This document shows positions 47,201-56,487 of a stretch of 64,000 nt of DNA, one piece after another (position 1 is the first letter of the stretch; each line of letters opens with the position of its first letter). The notes beneath the pieces were generated by a model. That model saw only the letters and a program-made list of their open reading frames with translations, was not told the DNA's origin and did not search any database. A program made the position numbers and the translations under genes. This DNA is from Polaribacter butkevichii (GTDB lineage: Bacteria > Bacteroidota > Bacteroidia > Flavobacteriales > Flavobacteriaceae): NCBI RefSeq assembly GCF_038024105.1, contig NZ_CP150661.1, forward strand, positions 3,067,501 through 3,131,500, written 5' to 3'.

Positions 47201-50200
47201 ATTATTAGAATTATCTAAATTATCATCGAAGGCATCATTTAAACCATCTCCATCAGTATCTTTTAATTTACCAGCATTTATTAGAAGAGTATCTTGTGGG
47301 TCACCATTTTCAGCAATATCAGGAATACCATCATTATCCGTATCTGTATCTAAATAGTCCGGTAGATAGTTGGCATCTGCATCACCATCGGTGTTTTCTG
47401 GTATTAAGCCAATAATTGCACCAGATTCGTAATTATCATCTATACCATTATGGTTGTTATCTATAATTGCGTTGCCAACCCCAGATGGTTTTTTGTAGGC
47501 ACTGGTTGTTTGTCCTTCTATATTATCAGGAATACCATCATCATCAGCATCAATGTCTATAAAGTTTGGTTTTCCATCACTATCTGCGTCTCCTTTAACA
47601 TAAGAGTTTGGTTTGCCATCAGAATCTGTATCTGGTCCTGTAATTAATAAAGGTGTATTCTTAACATTGTCGTCAAAACCATCATTGTCTGTGTCTGCTA
47701 ACAATTTGCCATTCGCATTAATGTTATCTGTTTTACCATCTCTATTAGCATCTGTACCGCCAGCTTCAATAAGATCTACAATACCGTCGTTATCTGAATC
47801 TAAATCTACATGATTAGGGATGCCGTCTTTATCGCTATCTCCTGTGTCATAGGAGTTTGGTTTGCCATCATTGTCAGTATCTGTACCTGTTACTATTAAT
47901 GCATTGTCTTTATTGTTAGAAGTACCGGTAACTTTACCGTCTACAGCATCATCAAAACCATCATTATCAGTATCGTTTGATAATTTTCCGTTACTTGTAA
48001 TGTTATCTACCATTCCATTTCCATCAGTATCTATTCCGCCAGCTTCTATTAAATCTGGAATACCATCGTTGTCTGCATCTAGGTCTAGGTTGTCTAATAT
48101 ACCATCATTGTCTGTATCTCCATTTGGATATGTATTTGGTTTACCATCTCCGTTTGTGTCTGCACCAGTAACTATTAAAGCATTATTTTGATTATTAGTA
48201 CCGTTAACATTACCATCTATAGCATCATCAAAACCATCATTATCGATGTCATTTATTAATGTACCATTAGGTTGAATGTTGTCTACGATTCCATTTCCGT
48301 CGGTATCAATACCACCAGCTTCTACTAAATCTGGAATACCATCATTATCTGAATCTAGATCTATGTGATTAGGAATGCTATCACCGTCTGTATCTCCAGT
48401 AGTGTACGTGTCTGGTTTGCCATCATTATTAGCGTCTGTACTTCCTGTAATAATTAAAGCATTGTCTTTGTTATTAGGTGTACCAAGTTGGCCTACATCA
48501 CCATCAACAAGATCATCAAAGCCATCGTTATCTGTATCATTTTTTAGAGAACCATCAGTATTAATGTTGTCTACTTTACCGTCTCCATTGGTATCTGTAC
48601 CACCAGCTTCTACAAGGTCTGGAATACCATCGTTATCTGCATCTAAATCTTGAGTATTAGGGATGCCATCACCATCTGAATCTGGGTTTGTAATGGCATT
48701 TCCATTAGTACCACCTGTTACATTAGTGTCGTAACGATCATCTAAACCGTCTTTATCTTTATCGTTAATTAAAGTTCCATTGGTGTTAATGTCATCTACT
48801 TTTCCGTTTCCGTCACTATCAATACCACCTGCTTCTATAATATCTGGAATGCCATCGTTGTCTGAGTCTAAATCAAAATGATTAGGAATGCCATCTCCAT
48901 CATTATCATATACATCTGGAATACCATTACCATCATTATCTGTATAGTTTGTGGTAGTACCATCTCCATTACCATCATCATGAGTATCTAAATAATTTGG
49001 AATACCATCACCATCTTCATCGCCTTCTGCAATGTTTCCTCCATTTTCAAGAGTATCTGGTATGCCATCGTTATCGTCATCTAAATCGATACTGTCTGCA
49101 ATACCATCTTTGTCGTTGTCTCTAATATCTCTATAATCTAAATTACCAGTAGAAGGGTTGTTTGGGTTAAAGTCGTTATCTTCATCTCCAAATGAGTTTT
49201 CTAAAGTAAATAAGTTTGTTACTTTATTATATGGACTTACACCATCATTTATAGTAAACCCTGTATTAGGATTGTCGTTGTTGTCATCAAAAGCATCATC
49301 TAAACCATCACCATCGGTGTCTATTGTAGATACAACATTTTGTGGGTCTCCATTTTCAGCAATATCAAGAATGCCATCATTGTCTGAGTCTGGATCTAAG
49401 TAATCTGGTATTTTATCACCATCGGTATCTACTGGGATAAAAACTTTACCAGCTACTTCAAAATTATCATCAATACCATTGTTATTATTATCAGTTATAG
49501 CAGTACCAACACCACTTGGAGCGATATAATTTGCGGTAGTTTGTACTTCTATGTTGTCTGGAATACCGTCATTATCTGCATCTATATCTATATAATCTGG
49601 TATTCCATCATTATCTGTAGATGTTAGTGGGTTACCAGTGTTTGCAGTATTTGGAATTCCGTTTGTAGATGGAGTATTACCTACTGATCCGTCAGCCATT
49701 CCATCATGATTATTATCTATACCACCAGTTTCTATAACGTCTGGAATACCATCGTTATCTGAGTCTAAATCTAAACTGTTAGGAATACCATCTCCATCTG
49801 AATCGGTATTACATAATTGTCTTACTAAAATGTCATCTATAGCTAAATCGTTTCCATCTGTTGCTTTTGTATTATTTCTAATAATTACGGTAATATCGCT
49901 GCTATTTAATGTTTTTAATGGAGCAATTGTTTTATAATATTTCCAAGCAGTACTACTGCCAGCTTTTTCACGTGTAATATTTCCTGTATTTACCGCAGGG
50001 CCTAAAAGAGCTCCGTTTTGCCAAAGTTCTATTTGTATGTTAGGTAAAACTCTTTTCGGATCATCATTAATTGCATTATCTACATCTAAATTTAGTACCC
50101 AAAAAGATACGTCTAAAAGTGCATCTGTGGCAACACCTGTTATTGTTCTCTGATAAATAATATCTAGCGTTTTACCTGCATTTACCATTAGCATATTATC

Positions 50201-52048
50201 TCTGGTAGGTGTAAGGCTACCGCTAGTGTGGTCTCCTATAGTTTGCCATTTTTCATTAGCCCAACTTGCTGATGCAGGTATGTTGTTAAAAACAGCGTAA
50301 AAATCATCTTGTAAATCGCGAGTTGTGTCATTACTACGTGGATTTTTTTGTTCTAAATAAGTGTAGTTTGTAGAGGCTCCAACGGGTAAAGGGCTACTAG
50401 TGGTAGCATTACCTACTCCAAAATCTTCTATAAGCAAAGGAGTACCACTATTACCACAGATATTTTCATCAACATCTAAAATACCATCATTGTCATCATC
50501 TAAATCACAAATATCGCTAATACCATCTCCATCAGTGTCTAAATTGCCAGAAGAAAGTGCGTCACAACGGTTACCTACCGTAATATCTTCGTCTGAGTTG
50601 CTACCATCATAGTTAGTAATAACGGTGTCACTTGGGCTTGAAACAGAGGCGGTTGCTGTATTGTGATAGGTTCCAATAGGTTCGGTATCAGAAACAGTTA
50701 CATCAAAAATAATTGTTACACTTCCTTTTCCGTTAATATCAAAAGTACCCCAATTAAGTGTTGTATCTCCTTTAGATGGAGTTGTTGTAGCTGTTTGTGT
50801 TGCCTTATTTAAAACTAAGTTTGCTGTAGCTGCATACGTAAAACCAGTGGGTAAAATATCTTGAGCCGTAATTCCTTTTAAATCTACATTAGTTGTATTT
50901 GTTAGCGTAATTTCATAGGTACCGTTTTCGCCTATATTAACATTAGGAGTGGTGGTTTTTTTAGTTACTACTAATCCTCCGGTAGGTATTTTTAATACAA
51001 ATAAATCAAATAGAATAAGGTCTCCTGTAGAACCAGCGCTTAATTCTAAGCTTGTAGTTCCTGGAGTAAAATTACTGTTTACAACATCAATATCCCATCC
51101 TCCATAAGGGCTTCCTGCAATAGCATTTGTACCAGGTGCAGGGTTTGAAACTCCTCCTGAATTTGCGAAATCTGGAGGAAAAGAACCAAATGCTGCATCT
51201 GAAGAATTTATAAACTCTCCATTCAAATTAGGAGATCCTTGCAAAGAAGCTACAGAGATGCTACCAGCGGTATCTCCGGAATGTACTTTGTAACCATCTA
51301 CTGGTATTTTTATAGTTTCTCCTAAGAAGCCTTTTAAACCATCATATAGATATACTTGGTTGATACCACCCTCATCTGTTGGGGATTCATATACTACAAC
51401 CATTTGCCAAGCTCTTACATTTTCTTGAGCGTAGGCACATGCTCCTTTTAAAGCATCATAATCATTGTTTAAGATAATGTCTGCAGTATAGGTTCCTGCA
51501 GGGTTTGATAGTGCTAAAACATCGGCTGTGATATCTGCTAAATACCCTTCATATTTTAAGTCTAAACCAATAAAAGGAACCGATTCTCTATAGCTTTTAA
51601 TTTTATTTATGGTTTTTTTAGTTCCGTTAGGAAAAGTAACTGGAATAGAGGTTTTTAGCGGAGCATAACTTGTTATGTTAGGGTTGGTTCTACCATGTTT
51701 TACAAGGGCAAACCATTGTATGTAGGCTGCTTTTATTACGGCATCTGCAGGTAGTGCTAAATTAGCGCTTGTGGCTGCTCCGTTGTTTTTAGCACATATA
51801 GAAAAATCGGTGCTATTTATATTGTATTTAATTTCACTATTACCTATTTGTTTATAAGTAAGGTTGGCACCAGAGAATTTCTTATAAAAACTAATGTTGT
51901 CATTCGTGTCTGCCGGTACCACTTGTGCATTCACAATAAATGAGGAGGTAAATAGCAGTGCTACAAGTAGTAACGTGCTTTTTGTTTTGTTTTTTAATAG
52001 GCGTTGAATTTCCCCAAATTCACATACCTGAAAAGTAGTTTTTTTCAT
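44288..52048 (-). CDS. Giant thrombospondin type 3 repeat protein, T9SS-secreted
   Basis: The frame opens at 52177; ATG 52048 starts a good signal sequence (MKKTTFQVCEFGEIQ then a hydrophobic run ending FIVNAQ), giving 2586 aa. Parts in order: an N-terminal beta-rich domain, a DUF11-type repeat (about 365-475, VVTKKTTTPNVNIGENGTYE), and a very long Asp/Asn/Gly-rich run of thrombospondin type 3 repeats (about 496-1630, DNDGIPD and DTDGDGI motifs) interrupted by a galactose-binding-like domain. A lamin-tail-like domain (MITQVYQFGTERWIEITNIG), further beta domains and a type A T9SS sorting domain (VYIVKLNTDKG) follow. The repeats should bind many calcium ions and act as a rigid spacer. Role probably adhesive; no enzyme domain seen. 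Confidence 0.9.
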   Translation of the reverse strand: MKKTTFQVCEFGEIQRLLKNKTKSTLLLVALLFTSSFIVNAQVVPADTNDNISFYKKFSGANLTYKQIGNSEIKYNINSTDFSICAKNNGAATSANLALPADAVIKAAYIQWFALVKHGRTNPNITSYAPLKTSIPVTFPNGTKKTINKIKSYRESVPFIGLDLKYEGYLADITADVLALSNPAGTYTADIILNNDYDALKGACAYAQENVRAWQMVVVYESPTDEGGINQVYLYDGLKGFLGETIKIPVDGYKVHSGDTAGSISVASLQGSPNLNGEFINSSDAAFGSFPPDFANSGGVSNPAPGTNAIAGSPYGGWDIDVVNSNFTPGTTSLELSAGSTGDLILFDLFVLKIPTGGLVVTKKTTTPNVNIGENGTYEITLTNTTNVDLKGITAQDILPTGFTYAATANLVLNKATQTATTTPSKGDTTLNWGTFDINGKGSVTIIFDVTVSDTEPIGTYHNTATASVSSPSDTVITNYDGSNSDEDITVGNRCDALSSGNLDTDGDGISDICDLDDDNDGILDVDENICGNSGTPLLIEDFGVGNATTSSPLPVGASTNYTYLEQKNPRSNDTTRDLQDDFYAVFNNIPASASWANEKWQTIGDHTSGSLTPTRDNMLMVNAGKTLDIIYQRTITGVATDALLDVSFWVLNLDVDNAINDDPKRVLPNIQIELWQNGALLGPAVNTGNITREKAGSSTAWKYYKTIAPLKTLNSSDITVIIRNNTKATDGNDLAIDDILVRQLCNTDSDGDGIPNSLDLDSDNDGIPDVIETGGIDNNHDGMADGSVGNTPSTNGIPNTANTGNPLTSTDNDGIPDYIDIDADNDGIPDNIEVQTTANYIAPSGVGTAITDNNNNGIDDNFEVAGKVFIPVDTDGDKIPDYLDPDSDNDGILDIAENGDPQNVVSTIDTDGDGLDDAFDDNNDNPNTGFTINDGVSPYNKVTNLFTLENSFGDEDNDFNPNNPSTGNLDYRDIRDNDKDGIADSIDLDDDNDGIPDTLENGGNIAEGDEDGDGIPNYLDTHDDGNGDGTTTNYTDNDGNGIPDVYDNDGDGIPNHFDLDSDNDGIPDIIEAGGIDSDGNGKVDDINTNGTLINDKDKDGLDDRYDTNVTGGTNGNAITNPDSDGDGIPNTQDLDADNDGIPDLVEAGGTDTNGDGKVDNINTDGSLKNDTDNDGFDDLVDGDVGQLGTPNNKDNALIITGSTDANNDGKPDTYTTGDTDGDSIPNHIDLDSDNDGIPDLVEAGGIDTDGNGIVDNIQPNGTLINDIDNDGFDDAIDGNVNGTNNQNNALIVTGADTNGDGKPNTYPNGDTDNDGILDNLDLDADNDGIPDLIEAGGIDTDGNGMVDNITSNGKLSNDTDNDGFDDAVDGKVTGTSNNKDNALIVTGTDTDNDGKPNSYDTGDSDKDGIPNHVDLDSDNDGIVDLIEAGGTDANRDGKTDNINANGKLLADTDNDGFDDNVKNTPLLITGPDTDSDGKPNSYVKGDADSDGKPNFIDIDADDDGIPDNIEGQTTSAYKKPSGVGNAIIDNNHNGIDDNYESGAIIGLIPENTDGDADANYLPDYLDTDTDNDGIPDIAENGDPQDTLLINAGKLKDTDGDGLNDAFDDNLDNSNNGFTVNDGLTPNKTVEDLLSLRNSFGDTDNDFDPNNPATGNLDYRDVPTAANAMITQVYQFGTERWIEITNIGDSTIPANTINVQLYKDKTIGQIDALTNVNPDAEGLVDSELKAGESILFKNNKNKITHLGTATIIEDNQLTDFDGANDVLTLSSARGIYSWANRYDVASNIANNTSVVRIDDATTPNKNYNASKWINFIDDAIETYQSGYNIADADPKRHSQDPLISEITTSDLKANTLLGLHKVDKTTTNVDGSWDNGFPDRSRSVVVDENYNHSNSRLSARKLEVKKGKELRVTDNLLVVTNDIVLNGDIRLTGSTSQLIQTHKSASKVSGDGKLFVDQNSEVDSKYRYNYMSSPVTTVGKDTYSIATVLKDGTIPNNPKDIKFVTGYDGSAGTNGISLADYWIYTYAADSNNRSNWIHKYRSGTIHKGDGYTFKGPGKEQNYTFTGTPNDGEFYTNSQINAGQSYLIGNPFPSALNARKFIDDNNSTISTLYFWQHVAETNASGLAGHNFGGYIGGYATQNTTMATAANYGKGQPVNSTLEAEDASEVTGIILPIGIGTGKYEVSMNFNDQITFSNVPSGVDSLRIKYRALGNKNLKIKINNIEKGEFTFPSTANGLLVPYKEIKLAMCIEAGSEIKLTSSSNSLNPIFIDNIILKDEDGQTACTPNTGGHEYDSKYKTPEPYIAIAQGFFVVGHNTGKIVFNNSQREYKTEGEGKSIFLRSNKKVSKEKSFNTELPILKLGMNYSNTIGSTLHRQIGISFYKGNSFAYEKEFDSQMYGINPTDFYWKFPNDDTSYVIAGVQEISKNLEVPLEVVVSKNSVITIVIDEINNINQNIFIKDKLTGRTQQINNTSASFQLKTGTYTDRFVLAFTAEESALSLEDDILAKQTSIFADNKNHNIVISKNQEVNINNVELYDILGKKVILWSIKDQKETYQLEIKKQIPTGVYIVKLNTDKGIMNKKIVIE
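47540..48880 (-). repeat. Five tandem coding modules in the TSP3 protein
   Basis: Five consecutive modules of about 75-95 residues share the order LD[SA]DNDGIPDL[VI]EAGG, D.NGDGK.DNI..NG.L, D.DNDGFDD, NALI[VI]TG.D and DGKPN.Y..GD. They run from high to low coordinates. Repeats differ at many synonymous positions, so they are old duplications. The last copy is shortened. Confidence 0.8.
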
Positions 52049-52102
52049 GGTTTCTTTTTTTGAAAATGATTTTGGGGGAAGCGATAAATGTTTAAGGGGG
52101 GT

Positions 52103-52157
52103 GTTAAGATGAATCTTCTTAACGCTCGCAAATATACAAATAATTTGTTTTAAACAA
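52103..52157 (-). promoter_or_regulatory. Promoter and leader hairpin of the giant TSP3 gene
   Basis: On the minus strand TTG (52155-52157), 18 bp, then a perfect TATATTTG box (52129-52136). The transcript would begin almost exactly at a GTTAAGA/TCTTAAC hairpin (52103-52123) at its 5' end and carry a leader of about 70 bases, which may protect the RNA. It also rules out the upstream start at 52177. Confidence 0.72.
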
Positions 52158-52298
52158 TAAAAAATAAAAAAAATCACATTTATTTTTTGTGAATTTTAAA
52201 CTGTGTTTTTTTTTATTTGTTGTTTGAATTATAAGTGTAAGAAATGCTACTCTTTTGTTAAAATCTACTTTCGTTAAACTTAGTATTCTCTAATTATT

Positions 52299-52306
52299 TA
52301 TCTTTG
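52299..52306 (+). promoter_or_regulatory. Putative -7 box for the dsbD-like gene
   Basis: TATCTTTG is a perfect TAnnTTTG match about 67 bases before ATG 52373. No clear TTG lies at the normal distance upstream. Confidence 0.45.
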
Positions 52307-52372
52307 ATAAGTGAAAGAAATTAAAGTAGGTCAGTATCCTTTTAATCAGCCCTTTTATTATTGTTTTAATTT

Positions 52373-54808
52373 ATGAAGAATATATTTATTTTTTTATTTC
52401 TAACATTTAGTTTAGGAATATTCTCTCAAATAGAAGATCCTGTAAAATGGTCTACGTCTGTAAAAAAAGTTTCTGATACAGAGTTTATTTTAATTTCAGA
52501 AGCTACTATAGAAAAGGGGTGGCATTTGTACTCACAAGATGTTCCGGATGATGGTCCAATACCAACAACATTTACCTATGATGTATCTAAAGGAGGTTTT
52601 TCTTTAGATGGAAATACAATAGAAGAAGAAGGGCATACAATAGACGATCCTATTTTTGGTATGAGGATTAAGTTCTTTGAAAATTCAGCTGTTTTTAAAC
52701 AAAAAATTAAAACAACTTCTGATGCTAGTACAATTAACGGAGTTGTAGAATTTATGGTGTGTGATGATTCTAAATGTTTAGCACCAACAGAAATTGATTT
52801 AGTATTTAATATACCTGAAAAAGTAAATAATACGTTCGGTAATCAAAATGAGATGTTAAGTCCGGTTAAATGGAAAACATCTATAGAAAAAATTTCTAAA
52901 AATGAATACGACTTAATTATAAATGCCGAATTAATGGAAGATTGGCATTTGTATTCTCAATATACAGAAGACGGTGGTGCATTACCAATTATAATTACAA
53001 AAGCGGATAAAAATAAGGGGTATCAATTAGTAGGTAAAGCAATAGAAAGTGCTACTGTTAAAAAGTTTAGTGAAATTTTTAAAGTAGAAGAAACTTTTTT
53101 TGAGAAAAAAGGAGTTTTAAAACAAAGAATAAAATTAAATAAAGAATTGTCTTCGGTTACTTTAAATTTAACCGGACAAGTTTGTAAAGAAGCCTGCATA
53201 CAAATTGATGAGAATTTTACGTTTTCTTTAAATGGGGAAAAAGTAAATTCGGTAGCTAAATCAAAAATAGATAATGCCGTTACAAATAGTCTTCTCTATG
53301 GTATTAATACAGACGATTTAAAGTTTTCAACCATAAAATGTGATAGTGAAGTAAGTAGTAGTTCAAACCAAATACAACAAGGAGGTAAAACTTTATGGAG
53401 TATTTTTGGACTCGGTTTTTTAGGTGGATTGTTAGCTTTATTAACGCCTTGTGTTTTTCCGATGATTCCTTTAACCGTTAGTTTTTTTACAAAGAAAAAC
53501 GGACAAAATAAAAGCGGTGGCGTTTCTAAAGCATTGCTATACGGTTTCTTTATTTTTGCAGTTTACATTATTTTAAGCATTCCTTTTCATTTGTTAGATT
53601 CTGTAAATCCAGATATTTTAAATGAAATCTCTACCAACATCTGGTTAAACATTATTTTCTTTGTCATTTTTGTGTTTTTTGCTTTTTCTTTCTTCGGATA
53701 TTATGAGTTAACACTTCCTGCAAGTTGGACAAATAAAACCACACAAGGAGAAAGTTCTGGTGGTATTATCGGAATCTTTTTTATGGCATTAACCTTAGCT
53801 ATTGTTTCTTTTTCTTGTACAGGACCTATTTTAGGATCTTTATTAGCGGGTTCTTTAACTGCAGATGGTGGTGCATGGCAATTAACAGCAGGTATGGCAG
53901 GTTTTGGAGTTTCTTTAGGATTGCCTTTTGCTCTTTTTGCAATGTTTCCTAATATGATGAATGCCTTGCCAAAATCTGGCGGATGGTTAAATACAACCAA
54001 AGTAATTTTAGGATTTTTAGAGTTGGCTTTAGCTTTTAAATTTTTATCGAATGCAGATTTAGTAGCGCATTGGAATCTTTTAAAAATAGAACCTTTTTTA
54101 GCTCTGTGGATTGTAATTTTTGCAGGTTTGGCACTCTTTTTACTTGGGAAACTAAAGTTTCCACATGATTCTCCTATTAAAAAATTATCTTTTCCTAGAA
54201 TTGCAGGAGGTGTTTTAGTGATAGCCTTTGTAATTTATTTAGCCTCTGGTTTTATGGTGAATAAAGAAACAAAAACCTATACACCTTTAACATTATTAAG
54301 TGGTTTGGCTCCGCCAGTGGGGTATAGTTTTTTATACCCAAATGATTGTCCTAATAATTTAGATTGTTTTAAAGATTTAAAAACAGGAATTGAATATGCT
54401 AAAAAAGTAAATAAACCAATTATTTTAGATTTTACAGGATATGCTTGTGTAAATTGTAGAAAAATGGAAGAGCATGTTTGGCCTGATGCGAAAATTGATA
54501 ACTATTTAAGAAATGAGTATGTTTTAATATCACTTTATGTAGATGATAAAAAAGCATTGCCAAAAGAAGAGCAAATTTTAGTAAACCGTATTAACGGAGG
54601 AACTAGAAGGCTTGATAATTACGGTCATAAATGGGCTAACTTTCAAACGCAGTTTTTTAAAACAAATTCGCAACCTTATTATGTGTTATTAAATTCTGAT
54701 GGAACAAAAATATTAAATCAAGCAGTTGGTTATACGCCAGATAAAGAGGGTTATGCACAGTTTTTAGAATGTGGATTAGAAGTTTTTAAAACGAGTAATA
54801 AAGAGTAA
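52373..54808 (+). CDS. dsbD: DsbD-type thiol:disulfide interchange protein
   Basis: The protein carries electrons from cytoplasmic thioredoxin across the inner membrane to reduce periplasmic disulfides. A signal peptide is followed by two copies of the DsbD-alpha-like domain (about 23-146 and 163-285, both with PVKW.TS and WHLYSQ), a CcdA-like membrane part (about 340-620, with LLTPCVFPMIPLTVSFFTKK and FSCTGPILGS) and a C-terminal thioredoxin domain with Cys692-V-N-Cys695. All four transmembrane/thioredoxin cysteines expected for relay are visible. The duplicated N-terminal domain makes it longer (811 aa) than the E. coli protein. A class V aminotransferase gene follows after 20 bp. Confidence 0.93.
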   Translation: MKNIFIFLFLTFSLGIFSQIEDPVKWSTSVKKVSDTEFILISEATIEKGWHLYSQDVPDDGPIPTTFTYDVSKGGFSLDGNTIEEEGHTIDDPIFGMRIKFFENSAVFKQKIKTTSDASTINGVVEFMVCDDSKCLAPTEIDLVFNIPEKVNNTFGNQNEMLSPVKWKTSIEKISKNEYDLIINAELMEDWHLYSQYTEDGGALPIIITKADKNKGYQLVGKAIESATVKKFSEIFKVEETFFEKKGVLKQRIKLNKELSSVTLNLTGQVCKEACIQIDENFTFSLNGEKVNSVAKSKIDNAVTNSLLYGINTDDLKFSTIKCDSEVSSSSNQIQQGGKTLWSIFGLGFLGGLLALLTPCVFPMIPLTVSFFTKKNGQNKSGGVSKALLYGFFIFAVYIILSIPFHLLDSVNPDILNEISTNIWLNIIFFVIFVFFAFSFFGYYELTLPASWTNKTTQGESSGGIIGIFFMALTLAIVSFSCTGPILGSLLAGSLTADGGAWQLTAGMAGFGVSLGLPFALFAMFPNMMNALPKSGGWLNTTKVILGFLELALAFKFLSNADLVAHWNLLKIEPFLALWIVIFAGLALFLLGKLKFPHDSPIKKLSFPRIAGGVLVIAFVIYLASGFMVNKETKTYTPLTLLSGLAPPVGYSFLYPNDCPNNLDCFKDLKTGIEYAKKVNKPIILDFTGYACVNCRKMEEHVWPDAKIDNYLRNEYVLISLYVDDKKALPKEEQILVNRINGGTRRLDNYGHKWANFQTQFFKTNSQPYYVLLNSDGTKILNQAVGYTPDKEGYAQFLECGLEVFKTSNKE

Positions 54809-54828
54809 AATTGAAACTTTTATAAGGT

Positions 54829-56325
54829 ATGATATCATCAAAAGAAAATATAGGGAAGTCAGATTTAGATCAGTATTTTAATCAATTTAGAGAAAATATT
54901 GTAGGTATCGATCAGACGTTCCTTTCTCCTTATGGAGAGCAGCAGTTGATTTATACAGATTGGACAGCAAGTGGTAGACTCTATGCGCCAATTGAAGATA
55001 AAATGCTGCATCAATTTGGCCCTTTTGTTGCAAATACCCATACAGAAACATCTACCTCAGGAGCAGCCATGACTTTGGCGTATCATGAAGCTAGAAATAT
55101 TATTAAGCAACATGTAAATGCAACAAAAAATGATGTTTTAATTACTACAGGTACGGGAATGACAGGTGCGGTTAATAAATTTCAACGTATTCTAGGATTA
55201 AAGGTTTCAGAAAATTTAAAGAATTATACAGAGATTCCAGAAGATTTAAAACCCATTGTTTTTGTTTCTCACATGGAGCATCATTCTAACCAGACTTCTT
55301 GGTTAGAAACCATTGCCGATGTTGAGGTTGTGCCTTGTAATAATGAAGGTTTGTTGTGTTTAAAAGAGTTTGAAAAGTGTTTTCAAAAACATCAAGATAG
55401 AAAAATAAAAATAGTTTCTATAACCTCTTGTTCTAATGTAACAGGTATAGAAACTCCTTATCACGAAGTTGCAAAACTGATACATAGTTATAACGGATTG
55501 TGTTTTGTAGATTTTGCGTGTTGTGCACCTTATGTTAATATTAATATGCATCCAGAAGATGAAGAAGAATATTTAGATGCCATATTTTTTTCTCCTCATA
55601 AATTTTTAGGTGGACCAGGAAGTTCTGGTGTGTTAATTTTTAATAAGAAATTATACAAAAATACCATTCCCGATAATCCAGGTGGCGGTACCGTAAGTTA
55701 TACAAACCCTTGGGGGCAACATGATTATTTTGATGATGTAGAGACCAGAGAAGATGGCGGTACACCTGGTTTTTTACAAACCATTAGAATAGCACTTTCT
55801 ATTCAGTTAAAAGAAAAAATGGGCGTTGCAAACATCAAAAGAAGAGAAGAAGAGATTAACGAAATTCTTTTTGATACTCTAGAAAGTCTACCTGGAGTTA
55901 AAATTCTAGCACCAAACCATAAAGAGCGATTGAGTATCTTTTCTTTCTATTTTGAAAAATATCATTTTAATTTAGTTGTAAAGCTTTTAAATGACAGATT
56001 CGGAATTCAAACAAGAGGAGGTTGCTCTTGCGCAGGAACCTATGGACATTTTTTATTAAATGTAGATCATGAAACTTCTAATAGAATTAAAGATGAAATT
56101 TTACACGGCTGCAATACTCAAAAACCAGGTTGGGTACGTTTGTCTGTACACCCAACAATTACTACTGAAGAATTAAATTTTATCTGTGCTTCTTTAAAAG
56201 AGCTTTCAGTAAATATTAAAGAATGGTCTAAAGACTATCAATATGAAGCCATTAAAAACGATTATAGCCATAAAACGGTTGCTCCAATAGAGAAAGAATT
56301 GGTAAAAGAGTGGTTTCAGATTTAG
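54829..56325 (+). CDS. Class V PLP-dependent aminotransferase (cysteine desulfurase-like)
   Basis: The fold type I sequence shows YTDWTASGRLYAPIE near the start, HMEHHSNQTSWLE, FVDFACCAPYV and the PLP-binding lysine Lys258 in FFSPHKFLGGPGSSGVL. A later GGCSCAGTYGH segment contains cysteines near the place where cysteine desulfurases carry their catalytic residue. The length (498 aa) exceeds SufS or IscS, matching a distinct group often annotated only as aminotransferase class V. Substrate unknown; no suf genes are adjacent. Confidence 0.82.
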   Translation: MISSKENIGKSDLDQYFNQFRENIVGIDQTFLSPYGEQQLIYTDWTASGRLYAPIEDKMLHQFGPFVANTHTETSTSGAAMTLAYHEARNIIKQHVNATKNDVLITTGTGMTGAVNKFQRILGLKVSENLKNYTEIPEDLKPIVFVSHMEHHSNQTSWLETIADVEVVPCNNEGLLCLKEFEKCFQKHQDRKIKIVSITSCSNVTGIETPYHEVAKLIHSYNGLCFVDFACCAPYVNINMHPEDEEEYLDAIFFSPHKFLGGPGSSGVLIFNKKLYKNTIPDNPGGGTVSYTNPWGQHDYFDDVETREDGGTPGFLQTIRIALSIQLKEKMGVANIKRREEEINEILFDTLESLPGVKILAPNHKERLSIFSFYFEKYHFNLVVKLLNDRFGIQTRGGCSCAGTYGHFLLNVDHETSNRIKDEILHGCNTQKPGWVRLSVHPTITTEELNFICASLKELSVNIKEWSKDYQYEAIKNDYSHKTVAPIEKELVKEWFQI

Positions 56326-56432
56326 AATATTGTTTCTAAATCCTTTTTCGTTAAAGAATTTCATAATAGAACCCTTACATTTTATGTAGTTTTTAATAAT
56401 TTATCAAAATTGTTATAAAAAATGCTATTTAA

Positions 56433-56463
56433 TTTGTTTGTTTCAATTTAATCTTTAGATTTG
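56433..56463 (+). promoter_or_regulatory. Promoter of the Phe/Tyr operon
   Basis: TTTG (56433-56436), 19 bp, then TAGATTTG (56456-56463), a near-ideal Bacteroidota promoter. The predicted start, about 56470, is 18 or so bases before the leader-peptide ATG. Confidence 0.78.
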
Positions 56464-56487
56464 TTCCTTTAAACAAAGAGAATACAA

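Noticed and set aside
47170-50570. Regularly repeated short sequences resembling a CRISPR array
   Set aside because: The repeats are in frame, encode calcium-binding motifs and lack constant repeats with unique spacers; no cas genes are near.
47450-50612. Several plus-strand ORFs of 60-110 codons rich in Pro, Ser and Val opposite the TSP3 region
   Set aside because: They are antisense shadows of the Asp/Gly-rich repeats, share the same periodicity, and have no starts or promoters of their own.
52049-52177. Upstream start for the giant TSP3 gene at 52177
   Set aside because: It lies upstream of the TTG-N18-TATATTTG promoter; the signal sequence begins at 52048.
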